Shown: positions 57,975-63,645 of the stretch, in pieces | How the letters are laid out: every line of letters starts with the position of its first letter | Numbering within the stretch: position 1 is the first letter of the stretch | Origin: Amycolatopsis coloradensis | GTDB lineage: Bacteria > Actinomycetota > Actinomycetes > Mycobacteriales > Pseudonocardiaceae | Assembly: GCF_037997115.1 (NCBI RefSeq) | Contig: NZ_CP150484.1 | Span: 2,250,951 to 2,314,595, forward strand | Reading direction: 5' to 3' | DNA: 63,645 bases | Position numbers and translations under genes: made by a program | The notes under the pieces: model-generated | Database searches by the model: none | Told to the model about the DNA's origin: nothing | Seen by the model: only the letters and a program-made list of their open reading frames with translations

Positions 57975-58631
57975 ATGGCGACCTTCGTACTGATCCACGG
58001 CGGTGGCGGCAGCGCCTGGGACTTCCACATCCTCGAGGCGGAGCTGACCGGCCGCGGGCACGACGTCGTCGCGGTGAACCTGCCGATCGACGACGAGAAG
58101 GCCGGTTTCCCGGAGCACGTCGACGCCGTCGTGAACGCGATCGGTGACCGCGAGGACCTGGTGATACTGGGCCATTCCTACGGCGGCTTCACCGCGCCGC
58201 TCGTCGCCGGGAAGCTGGCGGCGCGGCTGCTCGTGATGCTGACGCCGATGATCCCCAAACCGGGCGAGACACCCGGGGATTGGTGGGGCAACACGGGTTT
58301 CGAGGACGCGAAGGACCTCACCGACGTGGAGAAGTTCTACAACGGTGTCCACTCGGACATCGTCGCGGAGGCGGGCTCGCACGGCCGGAACCAGGTCAGC
58401 GCGGAATGGTCGCAGCCGTGGCCGCTGGACGAGTGGCCGGACGTCCCGACGAAGGTGCTCATCGCGCGCGAAGACCGCTTCTTCACGCCCGAGTTCCAAC
58501 GCCGGGTCGTCCAGGACAGGCTCGGGTTCGCCCCCGACGAGATCGACGGCTCCCACTCCGTGCCCTTGAGCCATCCCAAGGAACTGGCGGACCGGCTCGA
58601 GTCCTACCTCACCAGCGGTCCAGCCGCATGA
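57975..58631 (+). CDS. Alpha/beta hydrolase
   Basis: 218 residues from ATG 57975. FVLIHGGGGSAWDF carries the oxyanion HGGG, VILGHSYGGF is the nucleophile elbow with Ser, and GSHSVPLSHP has the catalytic His. It resembles the EstC/salicylate-esterase-like group of small hydrolases. The substrate is unknown. Its last 23 bp overlap the convergent nitroreductase gene. Confidence 0.88.
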   Translation: MATFVLIHGGGGSAWDFHILEAELTGRGHDVVAVNLPIDDEKAGFPEHVDAVVNAIGDREDLVILGHSYGGFTAPLVAGKLAARLLVMLTPMIPKPGETPGDWWGNTGFEDAKDLTDVEKFYNGVHSDIVAEAGSHGRNQVSAEWSQPWPLDEWPDVPTKVLIAREDRFFTPEFQRRVVQDRLGFAPDEIDGSHSVPLSHPKELADRLESYLTSGPAA

Positions 58632-59244
58632 CCTCTTCGAGCGGCTGACGCGCGGCCGGCTTGAAGGTGTCACCGGTGTAGAACGCCGTCGGGATGAGCG
58701 CGGCCTGGTGCACGTTCTCCGGCAGGCCGAGGATCTCCGCGGCTTCCTTCTCGTACGCGAGGTGCAGCGTCGTCCACGCCGTGCCGAGCGTGACGGCCCG
58801 CGCCGCGAGCATGTAACTCCACGCCGCGGGCAGCAGGTTCCCCCACAGACCCGCCTGGTTGCCGGCGGGCAGCTCCGCGCTGTTCGTCTCCAAGCACGGG
58901 ATGACGTGCACGGGCACCTCGCCCATCTTGTCGGCCAGGTACTCGACACTGGAGCCGACGCGCTTCTGCACCTTCGACCGTTCGGGGTCGTCCGCGAACA
59001 GTTTCCCCGCCGCCCGTGGGGAATCCAGGTACTCCCGGCACGCACGCCGGTACAGCTTCCCGAGCTCTGCCCGCTGCCCGGGGTCGGTGATCACGAGCCA
59101 GTGCCAGCGCTGCGTGTTCGACCCGCTCGGCGCCTGCAGCGCCACCTGGAGGGCGTGTTTGACCAGTTCGAGAGGCACCGGCCGGGTCAGGTCCAGTCGT
59201 TTGCGGACGGTCCGGGTGGTCGTCAGCAGCTCTTCGGGCGTCAT
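58609..59244 (-). CDS. Nitroreductase family FMN-dependent oxidoreductase
   Basis: 211 residues. N-terminal RTVRKRLDLTRPVP and QAPSGSNTQRWHWLVI bind FMN phosphate; GTAWTTLHL and LGLPENVHQAALIP close the flavin site. These enzymes reduce nitro-compounds or quinones with NAD(P)H. CATAAT lies exactly 6 nt before ATG 59244 and no ribosome-binding site is visible, so the mRNA should be leaderless. A MarR regulator starts 29 bp away on the other strand and probably controls it. Confidence 0.92.
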   Translation of the reverse strand: MTPEELLTTTRTVRKRLDLTRPVPLELVKHALQVALQAPSGSNTQRWHWLVITDPGQRAELGKLYRRACREYLDSPRAAGKLFADDPERSKVQKRVGSSVEYLADKMGEVPVHVIPCLETNSAELPAGNQAGLWGNLLPAAWSYMLAARAVTLGTAWTTLHLAYEKEAAEILGLPENVHQAALIPTAFYTGDTFKPAARQPLEEVMRLDRW

Positions 59245-59250
59245 CCGGCG

Positions 59251-59256
59251 ATTATG
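59251..59256 (-). promoter_or_regulatory. -10 element, leaderless nitroreductase gene
   Basis: CATAAT on minus, 6 nt before ATG 59244. The -10 of the divergent MarR gene lies only 4 bp away on the other strand. Confidence 0.6.
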
Positions 59257-59260
59257 TCGT

Positions 59261-59266
59261 TATGAT
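59261..59266 (+). promoter_or_regulatory. -10 element, leaderless MarR gene
   Basis: TATGAT, exactly 6 nt before GTG 59273. It decides the start over ATG 59300. Confidence 0.6.
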
Positions 59267-59272
59267 CCGCTG

Positions 59273-59776
59273 GTGGGGAGGCCGCCGCGCGAACGAGGTA
59301 TGGGCACTTTGCTCAGGCACCTCCTCGAAGTGACCGAGGCGGACGTCGCCGCGTTCTTCGAGGACATCGGGCTGGGGGACTACCGCCCGCGGTTCACGCC
59401 GTTCGTCCGCGCGATCGTCACGTACGGGCCGCTGCCCATCCGCGACCTCGCCGCCGAAGTCGGCGTGACCCATTCCGCGGCCAGCCAGACGATCGCGCAG
59501 ATGGCGCGCCAGGACCTCGTCTCGCTCCGGCCCGGTGCCGACGCCCGGCAGCGGATCGTTTCGCTGACCGAGAAGACGCGGCGTCTGATGCCGACGCTCG
59601 AAGCCGAATGGGCGGCGACCAGCGCCGCGGCCGCGCAGCTGGAAGCCGAACTGCCGTACCCGCTCAGGGAGGTGCTGGTCGCCGCCGTCGAGGCCTTGGA
59701 GCGGAAATCGCTCCGGGAACGCATCGCCGAAACGGACGCGGCGCTCAGGCTGAGGCGTCTGCCCGGTCGAGACTGA
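59273..59776 (+). CDS. MarR family transcriptional regulator
   Basis: 167 residues from GTG 59273 (ATG 59300 is possible). Winged helix: IRDLAAEVGVTHSAASQTIAQM with the wing PGADARQRIV. Divergent from the nitroreductase with back-to-back leaderless promoters, so binding of one dimer could shut both genes. The 3' end overlaps the convergent anti-sigma-like gene by 32 bp. Confidence 0.88.
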   Translation: MGRPPRERGMGTLLRHLLEVTEADVAAFFEDIGLGDYRPRFTPFVRAIVTYGPLPIRDLAAEVGVTHSAASQTIAQMARQDLVSLRPGADARQRIVSLTEKTRRLMPTLEAEWAATSAAAAQLEAELPYPLREVLVAAVEALERKSLRERIAETDAALRLRRLPGRD

Positions 59777-60170
59777 ACACGGCCCAGACGTACTTCCCGC
59801 CGGAGCAGAGCTCGTGGCCCCAGTCGTCGGACAACGCGTGCACCAGCTGGAGACCGCGGCTGCGCGCCGCCATCGGCGATGGCTCCTTCAGCTTCGGCCG
59901 CCCCGACCCGGAATCGAAAACCCGCAGGGTGAGCCTGCCGCCGGAGTATTCGACTTCGAGCCTGTCCGGCTTCTCGCCGTGCTCGAAGGCGTTCGTGACC
60001 AGCTCGGAGGTCGCCAGGAGGACGTCGTCGACCGCCGGGCCGTCGAGGCCGAAGCCCGACAGAGTCGCTCGTACCGCCTGCCGCGCGACGGCCGGTGCCG
60101 TCACATCGACCGGCAGAGGGAGGGAGACCACCGGCAACGAGCCCTCCGATCGGGTCTTGGACATCGTCAT
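59745..60170 (-). CDS. Anti-sigma-factor-like HATPase (RsbW type)
   Basis: 141 residues from ATG 60170, 9 nt after GGGGAGG. HATPase_c_2 domain with the canonical N-box (ATSELVTNAFEHG) and the G1 box DSGSGRP; the C-terminal GGKYVWAVFSLD closes the fold. Such proteins hold sigma factors or phosphorylate STAS antagonists. It lies 78 bp downstream of sigF, separated by a possible SigF-type promoter of its own, so it is probably a second switch protein of the same network. Confidence 0.88.
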   Translation of the reverse strand: MTMSKTRSEGSLPVVSLPLPVDVTAPAVARQAVRATLSGFGLDGPAVDDVLLATSELVTNAFEHGEKPDRLEVEYSGGRLTLRVFDSGSGRPKLKEPSPMAARSRGLQLVHALSDDWGHELCSGGKYVWAVFSLDRADASA

Positions 60171-60223
60171 GGTTCCGCACCTCCCCTCACGAGAGACTCC
60201 CAGATCCGCTGTTCGCCTCCCAG

Positions 60224-60249
60224 ATACCCACAAGGGCCGTCGACGAATC
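60224..60249 (-). promoter_or_regulatory. Possible SigF-type promoter (GATT-N16-GGGTAT)
   Basis: On minus, GGGTAT (60229-60224) with GATT 16 nt upstream (60249-60246). The -10 is a perfect SigF/SigB match, the -35 is one base away from GTTT. It would drive the HATPase gene at 59745-60170. Confidence 0.45.
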
Positions 60250-61021
60250 AGGTCCCGTCCGTGAGTTCGGTCTCGGTCAGACCTTCCCGCATTTTCTTGA
60301 GCGTGGCGGCCAGCAATCTTGACACCTGCATCTGGGAAACACCGACACGGCGGGCGATGTCCGACTGGCTCATCCCGGACCCGAACCGCAGCGCGACGAT
60401 CTTGCGCTCACGGTCGGGCAGCCGTTCTAGCATCGGTCGCAGCGCCTCGCGCAGCTCCGCCTGGCTCAGGTTGGCGTCGGCTTCGCCGAAGCGGGTGTGC
60501 GCCGAGTTCTCCAGGAGGTTGTCCAGCGAGGCGCCGTACCGGCCCTGGCCGGCACGGAGACCCTCGTAGACCTCGTCGATCGGGACGCCGAGATGGGCGG
60601 CGATCTCACTGGGCTTCGGCGCGCGGGAGAGCCGGATCGTCAGCTCTTCGCGCGCGGCCGAGATGTTCGCGTTCAGCTCCTTGAGGCGCCGGGGCACCCG
60701 CACCGACCAGCTGTTGTCGCGGAAGTGGTGCCGCAGCTCGCCGGAGATGGTGGGGACCGCGAAGGCCAGGAAGTCGCTCCCCTGGCCGGGGTCGAACCGG
60801 TCGACGGCGTGGATCAGCCCGATCGTCGCGATCTGGACCAGGTCCTCCATCGACTCGTCCCGGTTGCGGAACTTGCGCGCCAGATTGCGCGCGAGTTCGA
60901 GGTGCGCGCGCACCAGCTCGTCCCGCAGCGCTTCGCGTTCGGGAGCGCCTTGGGGCAGCGCGCACATGCGCTCGAACAGGGCCGGGACGTCCGCGCCGTC
61001 TTGCTCGACGGGTTCGGTCAC
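60248..61021 (-). CDS. sigF: RNA polymerase sigma factor, SigF/SigB type
   Basis: 257 residues, GTG start overlapping the anti-sigma stop (GTGA). Region 2 (MEDLVQIATIGLIHAVDRFD with FLAFAVPTISGELRHHFRD), region 3 (SEIAAHLGVPIDEVYEGL) and region 4 (LPDRERKIVALRFGSGMSQS, then SQMQVSRLLAATLKKMR) are all complete. It directs polymerase to stress and stationary-phase promoters of the GTTT-N14-16-GGGTAT class. Coupled translation with the anti-sigma gene keeps both proteins balanced, as in the mycobacterial usfX-sigF operon. Likely autoregulated from the promoter at 61473-61498. Confidence 0.93.
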   Translation of the reverse strand: MTEPVEQDGADVPALFERMCALPQGAPEREALRDELVRAHLELARNLARKFRNRDESMEDLVQIATIGLIHAVDRFDPGQGSDFLAFAVPTISGELRHHFRDNSWSVRVPRRLKELNANISAAREELTIRLSRAPKPSEIAAHLGVPIDEVYEGLRAGQGRYGASLDNLLENSAHTRFGEADANLSQAELREALRPMLERLPDRERKIVALRFGSGMSQSDIARRVGVSQMQVSRLLAATLKKMREGLTETELTDGT

Positions 61022-61434
61022 GGCCGGGCCGCCTCGCTCTCCCGGATGAGCTCCACCCTGGACAGGTAGCCGCCGTCGGCCGGGGTGACACTCCGTCGCG
61101 CGGACGTGGCCAGCGCGGTGAGCAGTTGCCAGGACAGACCGGTCTCGTCGTCGGGTTCCGGAGAGTCCGAAAGCACCGAAACGGTCACCTCGATCCGCCC
61201 GTCCTTCCAGGAGAAAACGCAGGTCAGGTGCCCGTCGGCGGCCGAGGGGAGCAGCATGGAGCAGGCTTCGTCCACCGCCATCCGGAGATCTTCGACGGCG
61301 TCCAGGTCGAAGTCCTGGCGCATCGCGATGTCCGCGACGATCGTCCGGAGAGTCGGTACCACATGCGGTACCGCGGCCGTGCGTACCTCGATGAGTTGAG
61401 CGCCCTCGCCGCTGGGCGGGGTGTTGTCCACCAC
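61018..61434 (-). CDS. Anti-sigma F factor (UsfX/RsbW type)
   Basis: 138 residues from GTG 61434 (GAGAGGA 6 nt upstream). The HATPase fold is degenerate in the usual UsfX manner: LRMAVDEACSMLLP replaces the classical ELxxNAxxH box, and DETGLSWQLLTALA forms the last helix. It should bind SigF and be released by STAS antagonists. It is the first gene of the usfX-sigF operon, transcribed from a promoter that itself looks SigF-dependent. Confidence 0.9.
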   Translation of the reverse strand: MVDNTPPSGEGAQLIEVRTAAVPHVVPTLRTIVADIAMRQDFDLDAVEDLRMAVDEACSMLLPSAADGHLTCVFSWKDGRIEVTVSVLSDSPEPDDETGLSWQLLTALATSARRSVTPADGGYLSRVELIRESEAARP

Positions 61435-61472
61435 GTGTGTTCCTCTCTCCAGCTGCACTGCCGATCCGTCAG

Positions 61473-61498
61473 ATGCCCTGGGTGTGAGCAAACCAAAC
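61473..61498 (-). promoter_or_regulatory. SigF-type promoter of usfX-sigF
   Basis: On minus, GTTT (61498-61495), 16-nt spacer, GGGCAT (61478-61473); the consensus of SigF/SigB promoters is GTTT-N14-16-GGGTAT. It predicts autoregulation of the operon. Confidence 0.6.
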
Positions 61499-61502
61499 CC
61501 AC

Positions 61503-61528
61503 GTTTGAGCCGCGCAGGGGGCGGGCAT
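61503..61528 (+). promoter_or_regulatory. SigF-type promoter of the WhiB gene
   Basis: GTTT (61503-61506), 16-nt spacer, GGGCAT (61523-61528). It has the same hexamer and the same spacing as the promoter on the other strand; the two GTTT elements are only 4 bp apart. Confidence 0.6.
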
Positions 61529-61570
61529 GTAACCGGCGACAAACGATCTCCTGGGAAGGCGGGGACCGAC

Positions 61571-61879
61571 ATGGCTGACGTGAGCCGGCTGCCGAACGTG
61601 GTGGCGGAAGAGTGGGACTGGCAGCTCCGTGGGTCGTGCCGAGGCGCTGACAGCAGCTTGTTCTTCCACACGGACAACGAGCGCGGTTCGGCCCGCGAGC
61701 GGCGCGAATCGCGGGCCAAGGCCATCTGCCACACCTGCCCCGTCCTGGCGCAGTGCCGTAAGCACGCGCTCGCCGTGCAGGAGCCGTACGGCATCTGGGG
61801 TGGACTGGGCGAGATCGAGCGCCGCGAGCTGTTCCTCCGCGAACGCCGCGCCGGGCGCAAGGCGTTGACCGCGCATTGA
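61571..61879 (+). CDS. WhiB-family iron-sulfur regulator (WhiB3/WhiD-like)
   Basis: 102 residues from ATG 61571. The four cluster cysteines are C23-x29-C53-x2-C56-x5-C62, followed by EPYGIWGGL and a basic C-terminus (RERRAGRKA) that binds DNA. The start EEWDWQLRGSCRGADSSLFF and the FFHTDNERG region are closest to WhiB3 of mycobacteria and WhiD of Streptomyces, which sense redox state and bind region 4 of the principal sigma factor. A SigF-type promoter lies 43 bp upstream, so it should be part of the stress regulon. Confidence 0.92.
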   Translation: MADVSRLPNVVAEEWDWQLRGSCRGADSSLFFHTDNERGSARERRESRAKAICHTCPVLAQCRKHALAVQEPYGIWGGLGEIERRELFLRERRAGRKALTAH

Positions 61880-62093
61880 GCGTGTCCCGGGCACCGGTCG
61901 GCGACGCGCGCGACGGCGATCGTGGCGCCTCGTCCGTACTGGGTTAGGGTTGGGACTGTCGTTGCGGGGACAGCCACGCCTACCCGCCGAAGAAGAGCGT
62001 GCGTCCGTGTCCGGACTGGGCGCGGCCGTCGCTTGAGACCACAGGCGCGTTCCGGCGCTGAGCGTCGGTTCTCACCTGATGAGGAGAATGTGC

Positions 62094-62447
62094 ATGCCCG
62101 CAGCGGACCAGAACACCACGCCGCCCGGTTTCAGCATCACGCTGGACGCCGAGGCGTCTGAACCGCGTGTGGTGGTCACCGGTGAGCTCGACCTGCTGAC
62201 GAGCCCGCAGCTTCAGGAGACCCTCGGGGCCCTGATCACGGACAAACCGTCGGGTCGGGTGGTCGCCGACCTGACCGGCGTGACGTTTTTCGACTCCTCG
62301 GCGTTGAACGTGGTGCTCCAGGCACAGCGTCAGGCCGCCGAGAAGGAGGTCGAGCTCGAACTCGTGCCCAGCCCGCAGGTGAGCCGAGTGATCGAGCTCA
62401 CCGGCGTCGCCGAGCACCTCAGCGTGTCGGAGGAGCCTCCCGCCTGA
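62094..62447 (+). CDS. STAS-domain anti-anti-sigma factor
   Basis: 117 residues from ATG 62094, 7 nt after GGAG. Complete STAS domain: VVVTGELDLLTSPQL, then the phosphorylation motif FFDSSALNV with S68, and a C-terminal helix pair. The unphosphorylated form would bind UsfX or the HATPase protein and free SigF. It is not in the sigF operon but within 0.7 kb of it, on the opposite strand. Confidence 0.92.
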   Translation: MPAADQNTTPPGFSITLDAEASEPRVVVTGELDLLTSPQLQETLGALITDKPSGRVVADLTGVTFFDSSALNVVLQAQRQAAEKEVELELVPSPQVSRVIELTGVAEHLSVSEEPPA

Positions 62448-62498
62448 TCCCCCGATACGGTCGTGGGCTCGTGATCCGCGACACCTGGGGGCAGCACG

Positions 62499-63287
62499 AT
62501 GATGGGGCGGACGCATGCCCTGACCGGATGGTGCGCGGGCCTCGCGCTCGCACCCGTCGTCGGGGCGGGCACGGTGCACCAAGCGGTCGTGTTCGCCGCG
62601 ACCACGGCCGGATTCGCCCTCCTGCCCGACCTCGACCACCCGGGCGCCCGCGCGTCGAAACTGCTCGGCTGGTTCACCGGCGCGATCTCCTGGCTGCTCC
62701 GCCGGGTTTCGGCGGCCCTCTACGCGCTGACCAAGGGGCCTCGGGACGAGAAGGTCACCGGTAAGCACCGCCATCTCTCGCACACCGTGCTGTTCGCCGT
62801 CGGTCTCGGCTTCCTGACCTCCTGGGGCACCGCCGAGGGCGGTCCGTGGGCGGTGTTCGGTGTCGTCGTCCTCGGCCTGCTGCTCGCCGAAGGCGCGCTC
62901 GGCGACTGGCTCCTGCCGGTCAGCGGCGCCGCGGTCGGCTGGTGGGTGTGGACCGCCCCGCCGGACAAGGCGGCGCAACTCGCGGAGATCTCCGGCTGGC
63001 TCGGCATAGCCGTCGCGGCCGGGTGTTTCGTGCACTGCCTCGGCGACGCGCTGACCGAATCCGGCTGTCCGTTCCTGTTCCCGATCCCGATCGCGGGCGA
63101 GACCTGGTACGAGATCCGGCCGCCGAAGCCGCTGCGGTTCCGCACCGGCAAGAAGGTGGAGAACCGGCTGATCTTCCCGGTGTTCGCGGTCGCCGCGGTG
63201 GTGCTGATCCCCGGTGTCCGGGAGTACCTGTTCACCACGGTCCAAGGACTGCTCACGCCGGACGGGACGCAGACCGCGGTGCAGTGA
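62499..63287 (+). CDS. DUF457 (YdjM-like) membrane-bound metal-dependent hydrolase
   Basis: 262 residues from ATG 62499 or ATG 62502. Starts GRTHALTGWCAG with the conserved His; LLPDLDHP, KHRHLSHT and HCLGDALTESG supply the other His/Asp residues. Several transmembrane helices are interspersed. The family is related to inner-membrane hydrolases under SOS control in E. coli, but the reaction is not established. Confidence 0.88.
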   Translation: MMGRTHALTGWCAGLALAPVVGAGTVHQAVVFAATTAGFALLPDLDHPGARASKLLGWFTGAISWLLRRVSAALYALTKGPRDEKVTGKHRHLSHTVLFAVGLGFLTSWGTAEGGPWAVFGVVVLGLLLAEGALGDWLLPVSGAAVGWWVWTAPPDKAAQLAEISGWLGIAVAAGCFVHCLGDALTESGCPFLFPIPIAGETWYEIRPPKPLRFRTGKKVENRLIFPVFAVAAVVLIPGVREYLFTTVQGLLTPDGTQTAVQ

Positions 63288-63350
63288 GGAATGCCCTCGT
63301 CGCCGTCGGCGTTGAATCGGAACGCCGGACCCGGTTGAGGAGGGGGAACA

Positions 63351-63645
63351 GTGGACAAGCCCGTGCTGCGCGCCGACGCGCGCCGCAACCGAGCGAAGGT
63401 GCTCGCGGCCGCCGAAGAGGCCTTCGCCGTCGACGGTCTCGCCGTCCCCCTCGACGAGATCGCCCGCATCGCCGGTGTCGGCGCGGGCACCGTCTACCGG
63501 CATTTCCCCAGCAAGGAAGCGCTCTTCCAAGCCGTCGTCGTGGACCGGCTCGAACAGTTCGCACGGGAAGCACGCGAACTGCTGACCGCCGAAGACCCCG
63601 GCGAAGCGTTCTTCGACTTCTTCAAACGCGTCGTCCAGCAGGCGT
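63351..63645 (+). CDS. TetR family transcriptional regulator, N-terminal part
   Basis: Partial: the window ends after 98 residues. GTG 63351 has GAGGAGGGGG upstream. The TetR helix-turn-helix is complete (LDEIARIAGVGAGTVYRHFP, then SKEALFQAVV); only the first helices of the ligand-binding domain are seen. The target is unknown. Confidence 0.92.
   Translation, partial: MDKPVLRADARRNRAKVLAAAEEAFAVDGLAVPLDEIARIAGVGAGTVYRHFPSKEALFQAVVVDRLEQFAREARELLTAEDPGEAFFDFFKRVVQQA

Overview
The window is high-GC actinobacterial chromosome, most likely from the Pseudonocardiaceae and close to Amycolatopsis. The signs are very strong GC bias at third codon positions, GTG and TTG starts, many leaderless genes, an SsgA/SsgB-family protein, a WhiB protein, a usfX-sigF module, two EspG/PPE-type gene sets of type VII secretion, and RHS and streptogrisin-type secreted proteins. 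Family-level placement is an inference from gene content; no 16S gene is present.

Layout. 1-14 kb: mixed housekeeping and secreted functions (zinc metallopeptidase, MarR regulator, a decayed YCII/sigma-factor operon, a lectin-bearing secreted metalloprotease, tRNA-Ser(TGA), small membrane proteins, a trypsin-like lipoprotein, two regulators, an MFS transporter, a diguanylate cyclase). 14.4-23.6 kb: one minus-strand operon of six genes that runs from an EspG-like chaperone through ESX/PPE-like proteins to a 1651-residue WXG-RHS polymorphic toxin. 24-29 kb: a large LuxR (LAL) regulator, a streptogrisin-like protease and an SsgB-like protein. 29.3-44.5 kb: metabolism and regulation (Lrp, KAS III, adenylate cyclase, FBP zinc-finger protein, methyltransferase, FadR, GNAT, a decayed VOC gene, TauE/SafE, HisC-type aminotransferase, DLH), then a second, smaller ESX/PPE/EspG operon, acetoacetyl-CoA synthetase and a DUF2156 membrane protein. 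44.5-44.8 kb: tRNA-Ser(GCT) and tRNA-Arg(ACG) with a strong terminator.

44.8-53.9 kb is an accessory island with visibly weaker GC bias and several TTA codons. Two divergent operons face each other across about 260 bp: a C5-cytosine methyltransferase, a Vsr endonuclease with an N-terminal extension and a PIN-like protein on plus; a GHKL (MutL/MORC-like) ATPase, an Mrr-nuclease/SF2-helicase fusion and an unrecognised 203-residue protein on minus. This is the best candidate for an unusual defence (restriction-modification) system.

53.9-63.6 kb returns to core-like sequence: a TetR/SDR pair, SWIM, Sel1-repeat and HNH proteins, a nitroreductase/MarR pair that is divergent and leaderless, then a stress-response block (HATPase anti-sigma-like protein, SigF, UsfX/RsbW, WhiB, STAS anti-anti-sigma) in which usfX-sigF and whiB are preceded by matching GTTT-N16-GGGCAT promoters on opposite strands. 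A DUF457 membrane protein and the start of a TetR gene close the window.

Two themes cut across the map. At least eight genes have a TAnnnT-like -10 hexamer exactly 6 nt before the start codon, so they are probably leaderless. The longer intergenic gaps hold long hairpin-forming repeats that belong to a few related families.
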